Shown here in pieces: positions 26,771-36,576 of a stretch of 64,000 nt of DNA (position 1 is its first letter; each line of letters opens with the position of its first letter). The notes beneath the pieces were generated by a model, which did no database searches, was not told the DNA's origin, and was given only the letters and a program-made list of their open reading frames with translations. The translations under genes were made by a program, and so were the position numbers. The stretch is from Sphingobium naphthae (GTDB taxonomy: Bacteria; Pseudomonadota; Alphaproteobacteria; Sphingomonadales; Sphingomonadaceae), in contig NZ_JAJGNO010000013.1 in the NCBI RefSeq assembly GCF_020782235.1, forward strand, positions 62,001 to 126,000, read 5' to 3'.

Positions 26771-27682
26771 ATGTTCAAGAAGATGATGCTGGCGGGACTG
26801 ATGAGCGCGACGGTGTTGAGCGGGATCGCGCCGGCCTATGCGCAGGAACGCGCCGCGCGCAGCGAGCGCGCGACGCGCGGCGGCGGCGATGCGGCCGTGT
26901 CGCGCGGCAACCGCATGACCGCGCCCCGCAACGATGGCGTCCGCGCGCAGCGGCCGCAACAGCGCGCGCAGCAGCGGCCGCGCCAGATGACGCCGACGCG
27001 TCCCGACAATCGCCTGCGCGGCGAACCGGCGCGCGCGCTGGAGCAGGCGCGCGACCGTCGCGACCAGACGCAGGCGCGGCGCGGCGACCAGCGCGCTGAT
27101 CGTCCGCAGACCCGCAATGACTGGCGCGAGGCGCGGCAGGATGCACGCGATGATCGCCGCGACTGGCGAACCGACCGCCGGGACGATCGCCGCGACGACC
27201 GGCAGGATCGGCGGGACGACCGACGCGATGATCGGCGCGATTGGCGGAGCGACCGGCGCGATGATCGCCGGGAGTGGCGCGATGATCGGCGCGATGCGCG
27301 CTGGATCGGCGAGCGCGACTGGACGAACGGGCGGCGCTATGACGACCGCACCCGCTGGAGCAGCCAGCGACGCTGGGACAATGGCTGGCGGCAGGACCGG
27401 CGCTATGACTGGCGCAGCTATCGCAGCCGCTATGGCGATCGCTACCGGATCGGCCGCTATTATGCGCCGCGCGGCTGGAGCTATGGCTATCGCTCCTTCT
27501 CGGTCGGGATTTTCCTCAGCAACCTGCTCTACGCGAATAATTACTGGATCAGCGATCCCTATGCCTATCGCTTGCCGCCCGCCTACGGCACGCTGCGCTG
27601 GGTCCGCTATTATGACGACGCGCTGCTGGTCGACATTCGCGACGGCTATGTGGTCGACGTGATCCACAATTTCTTCTGGTGA
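26771..27682 (+). CDS. RcnB-like periplasmic protein with long Arg/Asp repeat region
   Basis: 303 aa. Signal peptide residues 1-24 (ends AYAQ). The central part (about 95-190) is a low-complexity run of imperfect DRRDDRRDWR-type repeats, DNA repeats visible at about 27150-27300. The C-terminal domain (DPYAYRLPPAYGTLRWVRYYDDALLVDIRDGYVVDVI) is the RcnB fold pattern. RcnB of E. coli is a periplasmic protein involved in nickel/cobalt balance; for these sphingomonad proteins metal binding is not shown. The gene is divergent from bphO and followed by a clear terminator. Confidence 0.85.
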   Translation: MFKKMMLAGLMSATVLSGIAPAYAQERAARSERATRGGGDAAVSRGNRMTAPRNDGVRAQRPQQRAQQRPRQMTPTRPDNRLRGEPARALEQARDRRDQTQARRGDQRADRPQTRNDWREARQDARDDRRDWRTDRRDDRRDDRQDRRDDRRDDRRDWRSDRRDDRREWRDDRRDARWIGERDWTNGRRYDDRTRWSSQRRWDNGWRQDRRYDWRSYRSRYGDRYRIGRYYAPRGWSYGYRSFSVGIFLSNLLYANNYWISDPYAYRLPPAYGTLRWVRYYDDALLVDIRDGYVVDVIHNFFW

Positions 27683-27720
27683 TCCGTTTCGCTTCCTGAA
27701 CTGGCCTTCAGGAGTCACTG

Positions 27721-27752
27721 GCCCCGGCGCGGCGACGCGTCGGGGTCTTTTC
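27721..27752 (+). terminator. Rho-independent terminator after the RcnB-like gene
   Basis: CCCCGGCGCG pairs with CGCGTCGGGG around GCGA, followed by TCTTTTC. It starts 39 bases after the stop codon. Confidence 0.8.
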
Positions 27753-27784
27753 ATCGGGCCCGGCGCTATGGCAGGAGGGGCGGC

Positions 27785-28474
27785 ATGACCTCTATTCCTG
27801 ATGATGGCTGCCTGGATGATGGCGGCGTTGCTTCGCCTGCCCGCGCCAGCATCGGCGACGCCGTGCGCGCGCGGCTGGACCGCAACCCGATGGTGAGCCG
27901 CATCGACGCGCCCAACCTCGACATCTATGGGCGCCAGGCATTTTTGAGCGCGGAGGAATGCGCCGGGCTGCGCACGCTGATCGATTCGAGCGCGCGGCCC
28001 TCCACCTTGTTTTCCGGCAGCGCCAATGCCGAATATCGCACCAGCCACAGCGGCAATCTGTCGCCTTGGGACCCGCTGGTGGAAAGCATCACCAACCGCA
28101 TCTGCGCGCTGACGGGCCTGCCCGCCAGTCATGGCGAAACGCTGCAGGGCCAGCGCTATACGCAGGGCCAGGAATACCGCGTCCATTGCGACTATTTCCC
28201 GGTGACGGCCGATTACTGGCAGCAGATGCGCGGCACCGGCGGGCAGCGCACCTGGACCGCGATGATCTATCTGTCGGCGGTCGAAGCCGGGGGCGAAACC
28301 CATTTTCCGCAATGCGAATTCATGGTCCCGCCGGTCGAGGGCATGATCCTGATCTGGAACAACATGACGCGCGACGGAGCGCCCAACCGCTTCAGCCTTC
28401 ACGCCGCACGGCCGGTCGAGCGCGGCACCAAATATGTCGTCACCAAATGGTTTCGGGAGCGCCCCTGGGGCTGA
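27785..28474 (+). CDS. 2-oxoglutarate/Fe(II)-dependent oxygenase, prolyl 4-hydroxylase alpha-subunit type
   Basis: 229 aa, cytosolic (no signal peptide). The facial triad is visible: His134-x-Asp136 in YRVHCDYF and His206 in SLHAARPV, with Lys216 ten residues later as the likely 2-oxoglutarate anchor (RGTKYVVTKW). AGGAGGGG precedes the ATG. Such enzymes hydroxylate prolines or other residues in proteins; the target here is unknown. The gene sits between two RcnB-like genes on the same strand, with its own ribosome site and a terminator before it. Confidence 0.88.
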   Translation: MTSIPDDGCLDDGGVASPARASIGDAVRARLDRNPMVSRIDAPNLDIYGRQAFLSAEECAGLRTLIDSSARPSTLFSGSANAEYRTSHSGNLSPWDPLVESITNRICALTGLPASHGETLQGQRYTQGQEYRVHCDYFPVTADYWQQMRGTGGQRTWTAMIYLSAVEAGGETHFPQCEFMVPPVEGMILIWNNMTRDGAPNRFSLHAARPVERGTKYVVTKWFRERPWG

Positions 28475-28619
28475 TCGGCCGATACAATTTGCGACATAAA
28501 TGACTGGATTCTGACTGAAACATTCGCCGGCCGTTCAGTTGCTGAGGCCCATATCTCTCCTCACTGGCGCAGGAACCCGACCAGACATCGGTCCCACGCC
28601 ACGCTGAAGGAGACCAAAG

Positions 28620-29090
28620 ATGCGTAAACTGATCATTTTGGGCCTGCTGGCCGCCACCGTCGCGCCGAGCGTCGCATCGGCGCAATCCTATGGCGAAGCG
28701 CGCCGCAGCGAGCGGCAGCTGCGCGAAGAGAAGCGCGACCTGCGGCAGGCGCAGCGCTATGGCGACCGCGGCGACGTGCGCGACGAACGGCGCGACGTGC
28801 GTGAGGCGCGCCGCGAAGTGCGCGAGGACTGGCGCGACTATCGCCGCAGTCACCGCGACGTCTATCGCGGCGGCAACTGGCGCGCCCCGTTCCGCTACAC
28901 CGCCTGGAATTCCGGCGCGCAGCTGCGGCCGGTCTATTACAGCTCACGCTATTATATCGCCGATCCCTATCGCTATCGCCTGCCCCGTCCGGGCGCCAAT
29001 CTGCGCTGGGTCCGCCACTATAATGACGTGCTGCTGGTGAATGTGCGCACCGGCCGGGTGGTGCAGGTGCATCGCGGCTTCTTCTGGTAA
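28620..29090 (+). CDS. RcnB-like periplasmic protein
   Basis: 156 aa. Signal peptide residues 1-21 (ends ASAQ), then a charged Arg/Glu/Asp helix with repeats of the type RDVRDERRDVREARREVRED, then the RcnB domain (YYIADPYRYRLPRPGANLRWVRHYNDVLLVNVRTGRVVQV). It shares the C-terminal domain with the larger protein at 26771-27682 and is clearly a paralogue. AAGGAGA lies 8 bases before the ATG. Function inferred only from the family; metal binding is not shown. Confidence 0.87.
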   Translation: MRKLIILGLLAATVAPSVASAQSYGEARRSERQLREEKRDLRQAQRYGDRGDVRDERRDVREARREVREDWRDYRRSHRDVYRGGNWRAPFRYTAWNSGAQLRPVYYSSRYYIADPYRYRLPRPGANLRWVRHYNDVLLVNVRTGRVVQVHRGFFW

Positions 29091-29114
29091 GCCGCCCGGC
29101 GCTTGAAACAACAG

Positions 29115-29150
29115 CGGCCCCGATCCGGATGGTTCGGGGCCGTTCGCCTT
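29115..29150 (+). terminator. Probable terminator after the second RcnB-like gene
   Basis: CGGCCCCGA pairs with TCGGGGCCG around a 10-base loop (29115-29142), followed by TTCGCCTTGTT. The T-run is interrupted but the stem is strong. Confidence 0.65.
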
Positions 29151-29323
29151 GTTCGGCTCGTGCTTTGGTTCAAGCGGGTAAGCTGCTACCGCCCTTGGCC
29201 GCGCCGCCCGTTTCCGGGCGCACGCGGCCGATGACGCGCGCGAAGCGCATCACCAGTCCGAAAGGGGGGTGGACCATAGAGGCAAACGCCCTTTTACCCG
29301 CTTTGTTCCCCCATTTCGTCGGA

Positions 29324-30916
29324 TCAGGCGGCAAGCGCCTCAGCGATTAATTTCCGGCTGTTTTCAATGCCATAGAGCGCGATGAAACTGCCCATGCGCG
29401 GGCCTTGATCCGCGCCCAGCAGCGTCTGGTACAGCGCCTTGAACCAGTCGCGCAGTTCCGCGAAGCCAAAGGCCGCATCCTTGCCGATGGCGTAGACGAT
29501 ATTCTGGATGTCTTCGGCCGTGGCGTCCGCGGGCAGTGCGGCCAATTCCTGGTCCAGACGGCGCAGCGCCGCGGCTTCCTGAGCATCGGGCGCGCGGCGC
29601 TGCAGCGTCGGCGCGACGAAATCGCGATGATAGGCCAGCGCATGGCCGATCAGCGCGTCAAGCTCCGGATAGGTCTCGGCGCTGGCGCCCGGCACATAAT
29701 TTTGCAGATAGCCCCAGACCTGATCCCGGCTGGCGTCGCCCATCACCCCGACCAGGTTCAGCAGCAGGCCGAAGGTCACCGGCATTTCGCCTTGCGGCAG
29801 CTGGCCGTCATGGATGTGATGGACCGGATTGCCGAGCTGCTGCTCGATCGCCTGGCGCGGATAATTGGCGCGGAACTGCCAATATTCGTCCACCGCGCGG
29901 GGGATGACGCCCATGTGCAGCTGCTTGGCCTTTTTCGGTTCGCGATAGGCGTAGAAGGCCAGGCTTTCCTGCGGGCCATAGGTCAGCCACTGCTCCAGGC
30001 TGAGGCCATTGCCCTTGGACTTGGAGATTTTCTCGCCCTTTTCGTCGAGGAACATCTCATAGTTGAAGCCCTCGGGCGGGCGGCCGCCCAGCGCGCGGCA
30101 GATCTTGGACGATTGGGTAACGGAATCGATCAGGTCCTTGCCCGCCATTTCATAGTCGACGCCCAGCGCATACCAGCGCATCGCCCAGTCGACCTTCCAC
30201 TGCAGCTTGGCGCCGCCCGACAGGATCGACTGTTCGATCGTCTCGCCGTCATCCTCGAAGCGGACAAGGCCCGCTTCGGCGTCGATCACTTCGACCGGCA
30301 CCTGCAGCACGATGCCGCTGCGCGGGCTGATCGGCAGGACCGGCGAATAGGTCGCCTGCCGTTCCTTGCGCAGGGTCGGCAGCATGATGTCCATGATCGC
30401 CTGATAGCGCCGCAGCACCTGGCGCAGCGCGTCGTCGAAGGCGCCGGCGCGATATTGTTCGGTCGCGGACACGAATTCATAGTCGAAGCCGAAGCGGTCG
30501 AGAAATTCGCGCAGCATCGCATTATTGTGATGCGCGAAACTCTCATATTTCCCGAACGGGTCGGGCACCTGCGTCAGCGGCTTGCCCAGATGTTCCGCCA
30601 GCATCGCCTGGTTGGGCACATTGTCGGGCACCTTGCGCAGCCCGTCCATGTCGTCGCTGAACGCCACCAGCCGCGTCGGAACGTCGGACAGGGCGTGGAA
30701 GGCGTTGCGCACCATGGTCGTGCGCAGCACTTCGTTGAACGTGCCGATATGCGGCAGGCCCGACGGGCCATAGCCGGTTTCGAACAGGATATGTCCCTTG
30801 TCGGGCGCGCCGCCACCTTCGGTCAGCCCATAGCGCTTGAGCAGCTTGCGGGCTTCTTCATAGGGCCAGGCCTTGGACGCCTGCGCGGCGGAGCGGAGAA
30901 GATCGGAAACGGTCAT
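29324..30916 (-). CDS. lysK: Lysyl-tRNA synthetase, class I
   Basis: 530 aa from the ATG at 30916. Charges tRNA-Lys with lysine. It is the archaeal-type class I enzyme, not the class II LysS: the HIGH signature appears as [10 protein letters not shown] (about 50-59) and the KMSKS loop as [10 protein letters not shown] (about 292-301). Length fits LysK (about 520-550 aa). Class I LysRS is the usual form in alphaproteobacteria. The frame stays open upstream to 31363 but that part is antisense to the PilZ gene. The region around 30917-31045 holds the promoters of both divergent genes. Confidence 0.96.
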   Translation of the reverse strand: MTVSDLLRSAAQASKAWPYEEARKLLKRYGLTEGGGAPDKGHILFETGYGPSGLPHIGTFNEVLRTTMVRNAFHALSDVPTRLVAFSDDMDGLRKVPDNVPNQAMLAEHLGKPLTQVPDPFGKYESFAHHNNAMLREFLDRFGFDYEFVSATEQYRAGAFDDALRQVLRRYQAIMDIMLPTLRKERQATYSPVLPISPRSGIVLQVPVEVIDAEAGLVRFEDDGETIEQSILSGGAKLQWKVDWAMRWYALGVDYEMAGKDLIDSVTQSSKICRALGGRPPEGFNYEMFLDEKGEKISKSKGNGLSLEQWLTYGPQESLAFYAYREPKKAKQLHMGVIPRAVDEYWQFRANYPRQAIEQQLGNPVHHIHDGQLPQGEMPVTFGLLLNLVGVMGDASRDQVWGYLQNYVPGASAETYPELDALIGHALAYHRDFVAPTLQRRAPDAQEAAALRRLDQELAALPADATAEDIQNIVYAIGKDAAFGFAELRDWFKALYQTLLGADQGPRMGSFIALYGIENSRKLIAEALAA

Positions 30917-31045
30917 GGTGCCACAGCCCCTAGCCCCGCCGGTGCCGAAAGGGAACGCCCTTTCATGACAAACATCGACAGGAACCGCTGCCTGCTTTAC
31001 TTTCTTATAGTGGTGCATGTTATAGTCGGCCAGACTGGAGGCGAA

Positions 31046-31396
31046 ATGCACGTACAGCGCAGCCATGAACGCATCTCTGTCGAGATCCCCATTGTCGTGA
31101 CCACGGTGCTCGACAGTCTGGACGGCAAGATCATCGACCTGAGCCAAGGTGGCGCGCAGGTCGTGGGATGCAGCCTGCCTGCGGGAACCAGCTGTCAACT
31201 CGACCTGGACGGGCATATCACTTTCGGCACGGTGCGCTGGTCTGAGGAAGACCGGATGGGCATCCGCTTTCCCTATCCGCTGGCCGACGGGCCGCTGCTG
31301 GAACAGCTGGATCGCGCGCGTTCGGCGCTGCGCGCGCTGGTACCCTTCCAGCCGCGCACGCATGCCGGTGGCGGGTTCGGACGACGCCTGGGCTAA
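31046..31396 (+). CDS. PilZ-domain protein
   Basis: 116 aa from the ATG at 31046, with GGAG 5 bases upstream. The motif [11 protein letters not shown] near the N-terminus and DLSQGGAQV match the c-di-GMP binding PilZ pattern, followed by a [13 protein letters not shown] strand. The open frame continues far upstream on this strand, but that stretch is the antisense of lysK. It is divergent from lysK and precedes the helicase gene by 52 bases. Partner unknown. The protein is distinct from the PilZ protein at 3546-3875. Confidence 0.85.
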   Translation: MHVQRSHERISVEIPIVVTTVLDSLDGKIIDLSQGGAQVVGCSLPAGTSCQLDLDGHITFGTVRWSEEDRMGIRFPYPLADGPLLEQLDRARSALRALVPFQPRTHAGGGFGRRLG

Positions 31397-31448
31397 AGCC
31401 CCGCTGAAACAGGTTTTCCTTTTGTTCCCGTTCCTCTAAGCCGGGCGG

Positions 31449-34196
31449 GTGATCGATCCTGCATCCCTGCCCGCGCTTCACGCCAGCCATGGCGGCATAT
31501 GGCTGCGCGAACATGGCCGCACCCTGGGCCTGGCCAAGGGGCAGGCGATCGCGCGCGCGGCCGAAACGCCGGTGCTGCTGCTCAATGCGCCGCTGACCGG
31601 GCAACGGCTGGGCTATCATGAACTCAACGGGCTGGACCTGCTCGAACTCTGGGCCTTTCTGCATCCCGCGCGCTTCCTGGTGCCCACGCCCAAAGGGCTG
31701 GCGGCGGCGCTGGACCTGCCTGCGCCGGCGCAGGAGGGCGATATTCCCGCGCTGCTGCAACAGGCCGCGGCGCTGCTGCTCAATCGGCTGGATTCGCCCG
31801 ACTGGCTGGAGCGCGAGGGCGGCTGGACCGCGGCGCAGGCGCTGCATCGACTGCGCTGGCCCTGGTCGCCGCTGGTCGCGCCGCGCATCGCCCGCCCCAG
31901 GGAGGCGGAGCGCTGGCTCTTTTCCAAGCTGCCCGAATGGGAGGAGGCGCAGCCCCGCCCCGCCCCGCGCACGATCAGCCTGAACGAGGATCAGGTGCTC
32001 GCCCGGCTCGATGCCCTGACCGGCGCCGCGGCCGAGCCGCGCCCGGGGCAGCGCGCCTATGCCGCCGCCGCCAGCGCCGCCTTCATGGCCAAGCGCCATC
32101 GCGACCAACCCAACATGCTGCTGGCCGAAGCGGGCACCGGCATCGGCAAGACGCTGGGCTATCTCGCCCCGGCCTCGCTCTGGGCGGGCGAAGCGCAGGG
32201 CACGGTATGGGTGTCGACCTATACCAAGGCGCTGCAACGCCAGCTCGACCGCGAATCCCTGCGTCTCTTTCCCGATCCGGCGCTCGCGGCCAAGCGCGTG
32301 GTGGTGCGCAAGGGGCGGGAAAATTATCTTTGCCTCCTCAATCTGGAGGATGCGCTGCAGGGGGGCTTTTCCGGCCGCGCCGCCATATTGGCGCAGCTGG
32401 TCGCGCGCTGGGCCGCCTTCACCAAGGATGGCGACATGGTGGGCGGCGACCTGCCCGGTTGGCTGCCCACGCTCTTTCGTCGCAACGGATCGACCGCGCT
32501 GACCGACCGGCGCGGCGAGTGCATCTATGCCGGCTGCCCCCATTATCGCAAATGCTTCATCGAGCGATCGGCCCGCGCCAGCGCTGACGCCGACATTGTC
32601 ATCGCCAACCACGCGCTGGTGATGATCAACGCCGCGCGCGGCCGCGAAACCGGCCAGCGGCCGCAGCGCATCATCTTCGATGAAGGCCATCATCTGTTCG
32701 ATGCGGCGGATTCGACCTTCTCGGTCGCGCTGTCGGGGCAGGAAGCGATCGAGCTGCGCCGCTGGATCATGGGGCCGGAGGGCGGATCGCGCGGGCGCAG
32801 ACGGGGCCTGGCCGCGCGCCTGTCCGACCTTGCCAGCTATGACGAGGAAGGCGGCCAGGCGATCCGCGCGGCGATCGACGCGGCGCAGGCCCTTCCCGCC
32901 GACGAATGGCTGAAGCGCGTGGTGGCGGGCGAGCCGTTCGGGCCGCTGGAGGCGCTGCTCGCCGCGGTGCGCGGCACCGTCTACACCCGCGCCGCCGACG
33001 CGGGCGAGGCCGATGCCGGCTATGGGCTGGAAACCGAACTGGCCGAGCCTGACGGCGCGCTCGTCGAGGCGGCGCAGGAAGCGGCGCTCGCGCTCGACGC
33101 GCTCATCAAGCCGCTGGTGCGGCTCGCCCGCCGGCTGGAGGCGGTGATCGAGGATGCGCCCGACTGGCTCGACGGCGCGGCGCGCGCGCGGATCGAAGGG
33201 GCGGTGGCGTCGCTGGGCTGGCGGCGCGACCTGATCGCCGCCTGGCTGGCGCTGCTGGCGCGGATCGGCGGCCCGGCCGATCCCGATTTCGTCGATTGGA
33301 TGACGGTCGACCGGATCGAGGGGCGCGAATATGATATCGGCATTCACCGCCACTGGCTCGACCCCACCCGCCCGCTCGCCGAAACGGTGCTGAAGCCGGC
33401 GCAGGGCGTGCTCATCACGTCGGCCACGCTGAAGGGCGGCGGCGAATGGGACAATGCCGAAGCGCGCGCCGGCGCGATCCACCTGCCCCATGGCGCGCAG
33501 CGGTTCGAAGCGAGCAGCCCGTTCGATTATCCCGACCGCGCCGAGGTGCTGATCGTCACCGACATCAAGCGCGGCGACATCGCCGCCCTGTCGGGCGCCT
33601 ATGGCCGGCTGATCGAAGCGGCGGGCGGCGGCACGCTGGGCCTGTTCACCGCCATCCGGCGGCTGCGCGCGGTCCACGCCCGCATCGCCGACCGGTTGGC
33701 GCGCGCCGGCCTGCCGCTCTATGCCCAGCATGTCGATCCGATGGACACGGGCACGCTGGTCGACATCTTCCGCGACGATCCGCGCGCATCGCTGCTGGGC
33801 ACGGACGCGCTGCGCGACGGCGTCGACGTGCCGGGCCATTCGCTGCGGCTGGTGGTGATGGAGGGCGTGCCCTGGTCCAAGCCCACGGTGCTGCACGCGG
33901 CACGGCGGCTGGCCGGAGGAGGCAGCGCCTATGACGACCGGCTGATCCGCGCGCGGCTGGCGCAAGCGTTCGGCCGGCTCATCCGCCGCGCCGAGGACCG
34001 GGGCAGTTTCGTCATCCTGTCCGCCGCCATGCCCAGTCGCCTGCTGTCGGCCTTTCCGCCCGGAACCCCGGTGCGCCGGCTGACCCTGGATGAGGCGATC
34101 ATCGCCGTCAGCCGCTCCGCACGCAGCGAAACGCTTGGCGAACGCGCCGCCATCGGGCATCAGGGGCACGAATCCGGCTTGCCCCGACAGGAGTGA
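31449..34196 (+). CDS. DinG/XPD-like superfamily 2 ATP-dependent DNA helicase
   Basis: 915 aa from a GTG at 31449. Walker A is AEAGTGIGKTLGYL (about 225-238) and the DEAH box reads IIFDEGHHLFDAADS (about 408-422). Four cysteines between them (YLCLLN and ECIYAGCPHYRKCF) fit the iron-sulfur cluster of XPD/DinG helicases. C-terminal motif V-VI elements include LLGTDALRDGVDVPG and QAFGRLIRRAEDRG. About 190 N-terminal residues are extra and lack the acidic residues of a DnaQ-type exonuclease. DinG unwinds DNA:RNA hybrids and damaged forks. Two bases separate its stop from the next gene. Confidence 0.9.
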   Translation: MIDPASLPALHASHGGIWLREHGRTLGLAKGQAIARAAETPVLLLNAPLTGQRLGYHELNGLDLLELWAFLHPARFLVPTPKGLAAALDLPAPAQEGDIPALLQQAAALLLNRLDSPDWLEREGGWTAAQALHRLRWPWSPLVAPRIARPREAERWLFSKLPEWEEAQPRPAPRTISLNEDQVLARLDALTGAAAEPRPGQRAYAAAASAAFMAKRHRDQPNMLLAEAGTGIGKTLGYLAPASLWAGEAQGTVWVSTYTKALQRQLDRESLRLFPDPALAAKRVVVRKGRENYLCLLNLEDALQGGFSGRAAILAQLVARWAAFTKDGDMVGGDLPGWLPTLFRRNGSTALTDRRGECIYAGCPHYRKCFIERSARASADADIVIANHALVMINAARGRETGQRPQRIIFDEGHHLFDAADSTFSVALSGQEAIELRRWIMGPEGGSRGRRRGLAARLSDLASYDEEGGQAIRAAIDAAQALPADEWLKRVVAGEPFGPLEALLAAVRGTVYTRAADAGEADAGYGLETELAEPDGALVEAAQEAALALDALIKPLVRLARRLEAVIEDAPDWLDGAARARIEGAVASLGWRRDLIAAWLALLARIGGPADPDFVDWMTVDRIEGREYDIGIHRHWLDPTRPLAETVLKPAQGVLITSATLKGGGEWDNAEARAGAIHLPHGAQRFEASSPFDYPDRAEVLIVTDIKRGDIAALSGAYGRLIEAAGGGTLGLFTAIRRLRAVHARIADRLARAGLPLYAQHVDPMDTGTLVDIFRDDPRASLLGTDALRDGVDVPGHSLRLVVMEGVPWSKPTVLHAARRLAGGGSAYDDRLIRARLAQAFGRLIRRAEDRGSFVILSAAMPSRLLSAFPPGTPVRRLTLDEAIIAVSRSARSETLGERAAIGHQGHESGLPRQE

Positions 34197-34198
34197 CA

Positions 34199-34741
34199 AT
34201 GAAGCGGCTGACCCTGTTGCGCCACGCCAAATCGGACTGGGACGATCCGGTGGCGCGCGACTTCGACCGTCCCCTCAACCGCCGCGGCGACAAGGCGGCG
34301 CGGCTGATGGGGCAGTTCGCCGCCCGGCAGGCCATGCGCTTCGACCAGCTGGTGGCATCGCCCGCCGAACGCGTGGTCCAGACGCTGGACGCCTTTTTCG
34401 CGGGCTATGGCGAAACGCTGGAGGCGCGCTGGGACAGGCGCATCTATCTCGCCTCGTCCGCGACCCTGTTCGACGTCGTGCGCGACTTGCCGGAAACGGC
34501 GGAGGCGGTGCTGATGTCGGGCCATAATCCGGGGTTCGAGGAACTGATCCTGGACCTGGTCCCCGATGAAGGCGACAATGGGCTGCGCGACGATGTGGAG
34601 GTCAAATTTCCGACCGCCAGCCTAGCGGTGATGGATCTGGACGTCGCGCGCTGGGCCGATGCGCGCCCGGGCGTCGCCACGCTCAAGAGCTTCACTCGCC
34701 CGCGCGACCTGGACCCGGCGCTGGGCCCGGAGGCCCGCTGA
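34199..34741 (+). CDS. Histidine phosphatase family protein (SixA-like)
   Basis: 180 aa from the ATG at 34199, preceded by AGGAG; a GTG at 34193 overlaps that site. The phosphohistidine catalytic motif LLRHAKSDW is at residues 6-14, and the second catalytic His lies in VLMSGHNPGFEEL. SixA removes phosphate from histidine-containing phosphotransfer domains; in sphingomonads the target is unproven. It follows the helicase gene by 2 bases and is probably co-translated with it. A convergent merR gene lies downstream. Confidence 0.88.
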   Translation: MKRLTLLRHAKSDWDDPVARDFDRPLNRRGDKAARLMGQFAARQAMRFDQLVASPAERVVQTLDAFFAGYGETLEARWDRRIYLASSATLFDVVRDLPETAEAVLMSGHNPGFEELILDLVPDEGDNGLRDDVEVKFPTASLAVMDLDVARWADARPGVATLKSFTRPRDLDPALGPEAR

Positions 34742-34759
34742 GACGACGCGGCCGGCGGC

Positions 34760-35122
34760 TCAGGCACCGAGCGCGCGCGCGAGCGTCGCGCGCACATCCT
34801 CCAGCCGCGCCAGCAGCGTATCGACGGCCGGGGTCGCCGGGGCGGCCGGCGGCGCAGCTGGCTCGGGCGGCCGCAGGACCACCCCGCCTTCGCTCAGCGC
34901 CTTCTGCGCCCCTTTGACGGTGAAGCCTTCGACATTGAGCAGATGATGGATGCGCCGCGCCAGCAGCACGTCGTCGGGCCGGTAATAGCGGCGATTGCCC
35001 GCGCGCTGGAGCGGCCGCAGCTTTGGAAAGCGCGTTTCCCAGTAGCGCAGTATATGTTGGGGCACGTCCAGTTCAGCGGCCAGTTCGCTGATGGTGAGAA
35101 ATGCCCCCTCCGCCTTTTTCAT
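34760..35122 (-). CDS. MerR-family transcriptional regulator
   Basis: 120 aa. The N-terminal winged helix-turn-helix (FLTISELAAELDVPQHILRYWETRFPKLRPL, then GNRRYYRPDDV) is followed by an Ala/Pro linker and a short C-terminal helix. It lacks metal-binding cysteines, so it is not a metal sensor. In alphaproteobacteria this MerR gene regularly ends the plsX-fabH-ihfA cluster, as here, 88 bases after ihfA. Its target is not visible in the sequence. Confidence 0.9.
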   Translation of the reverse strand: MKKAEGAFLTISELAAELDVPQHILRYWETRFPKLRPLQRAGNRRYYRPDDVLLARRIHHLLNVEGFTVKGAQKALSEGGVVLRPPEPAAPPAAPATPAVDTLLARLEDVRATLARALGA

Positions 35123-35210
35123 GACCGGAATGTTGCACCGATCCGCGCGGCGGCGTCAACTGTCCTCGGCGGCTCTCGGCACGGAAAAGCGGCGGATAAT
35201 CCTGCGCTTT

Positions 35211-35501
35211 TCAGGCGACGCGTTCGCGCATCGTCTGGCTGGCGCGAAAGGTCAGCACCCGGCGCGGCTCGATCGGCACTTCCACCCCGGTCTTGGGGTT
35301 GCGCCCCATGCGCTGCGTCTTGTCGCGCAGGACGAAGGTGCCGAAGCTGGAGATCTTCACATTCTCGCCGCGCTCCAGCGCGTCGGACATATGATCCAGG
35401 ATCGATTCGACCAACGCCGCCGCTTCGGCGCGCGACAGGCCGACATGCCGGTTCAGCGTTTCGGCAAGATCCGCGCGCGTCAATGTGCCACTATCGCCCA
35501 T
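35211..35501 (-). CDS. ihfA: Integration host factor subunit alpha
   Basis: 96 aa from the ATG at 35501; the open frame reaches 35693 but the earlier part overlaps the fabH 3' region. DNA-bending nucleoid protein working with IhfB. Motifs: [30 protein letters not shown] and the Pro-containing DNA-intercalating arm [12 protein letters not shown]. Length fits IHF alpha. It is in the conserved rpmF-plsX-fabH-ihfA-merR order, 94 bases after fabH. Confidence 0.95.
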   Translation of the reverse strand: MGDSGTLTRADLAETLNRHVGLSRAEAAALVESILDHMSDALERGENVKISSFGTFVLRDKTQRMGRNPKTGVEVPIEPRRVLTFRASQTMRERVA

Positions 35502-35595
35502 GATGGTCCCCTCTCGACCAATTGTGTCGGTCACCCCCCGATGACCAGCCGCAAATCTGACCGATTCGCGCTGATTCGGCAAGCAGCACCAAGGA

Positions 35596-36576
35596 TCAGA
35601 GGCGAAGGACGCAGGCGCCCCAGGTGAAACCGCCGCCCATCGCCTCCAGAACGACCAGGTCGCCGGCCTTGATCCGCCCGTCGCGCATGGCAAGGTCGAG
35701 CGCCAGCGGCACCGAGGCGGCCGAGGTGTTGGCGTGACGATCCACGGTCATGATGACGCGCTCGGCCGGCAGCTTGAGCTTGCGCGCGGTCGCGTCGAGG
35801 ATGCGGGCATTGGCCTGGTGCGGCACCAGCCAGTCGATGTCGGTCGCGGACAGGCCGGCGATCCCCATGACTTCGGTCAGCACCGCCGCAAGGTTGACGA
35901 CCGCGTGGCGGAAGACTTCCTGCCCCTTCATGCGCAGCTTGCCCACGGTTTGCGTGGTCGACGGCCCGCCATCGACATAGAGAAGCTGGTTGTGGCGGCC
36001 ATCGGCGTGCAGCTTCGACGCCAGGATGCCGCGCGCGGTAGCGGGGTCGGTCGCCCCGCTTTCCTCCGCGCCCAGCACGATGGCGCCGGCGCCGTCGCCG
36101 AACAGGACGCAGGTGGTGCGATCCTCCCAGTCGAGAATCCGGCTGAAGGTCTCCGATCCGATCACCAGCGCGCGATTCGCCGCGCCCGACCGGATCATGC
36201 TGTCCGCCACCGTCACCGCGTAGAGAAAGCCCGAACAGACCGCCGCCACGTCAAACGCTACGCAATCGTCGATGCCCAGCGCCGCCTGCACCTTGGTCGC
36301 GGCGGCGGGGAAGGTCTGGTCGGGCGTCGCCGTCGCCAGGATGATGAGGTCGATGTCCTGCGCGGCGAGGCCGGCCACCTCCAGCGCGGCGCGCGCGGCG
36401 TCGGTCGCCAGCGTCGCGGTGGTCTCGCCCTCACCCGCTATGTGGCGCGCGCGAATGCCGGTCCGCTCCACGATCCATTCGTCGCTGGTGTCGACCGTCT
36501 CCGCCAGTTCGGCATTGGTGACGACGCGCTTGGGAAGGGCAGAGCCCGTCCCCAGGAGAATAGAACGGCGGATCAC
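35596..36576 (-). CDS. fabH: Beta-ketoacyl-ACP synthase III
   Basis: 326 aa from a GTG at 36576 overlapping the plsX stop by 4 bases. Starts fatty acid synthesis by condensing acetyl-CoA with malonyl-ACP. The catalytic triad is readable: Cys114 in AAVCSGF, His253 in VPHQANARI and Asn283 in [10 protein letters not shown]. Length and N-terminus ([15 protein letters not shown]) match FabH. Translational coupling with plsX is suggested by the GTGA overlap. Order rpmF-plsX-fabH-ihfA is conserved in alphaproteobacteria. Confidence 0.97.
   Translation of the reverse strand: MIRRSILLGTGSALPKRVVTNAELAETVDTSDEWIVERTGIRARHIAGEGETTATLATDAARAALEVAGLAAQDIDLIILATATPDQTFPAAATKVQAALGIDDCVAFDVAAVCSGFLYAVTVADSMIRSGAANRALVIGSETFSRILDWEDRTTCVLFGDGAGAIVLGAEESGATDPATARGILASKLHADGRHNQLLYVDGGPSTTQTVGKLRMKGQEVFRHAVVNLAAVLTEVMGIAGLSATDIDWLVPHQANARILDATARKLKLPAERVIMTVDRHANTSAASVPLALDLAMRDGRIKAGDLVVLEAMGGGFTWGACVLRL

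Noticed and set aside
29405..31045. Upstream extension of the PilZ gene across lysK
   Set aside because: This is the antisense of a complete lysyl-tRNA synthetase; the real PilZ start with GGAG is at 31046.
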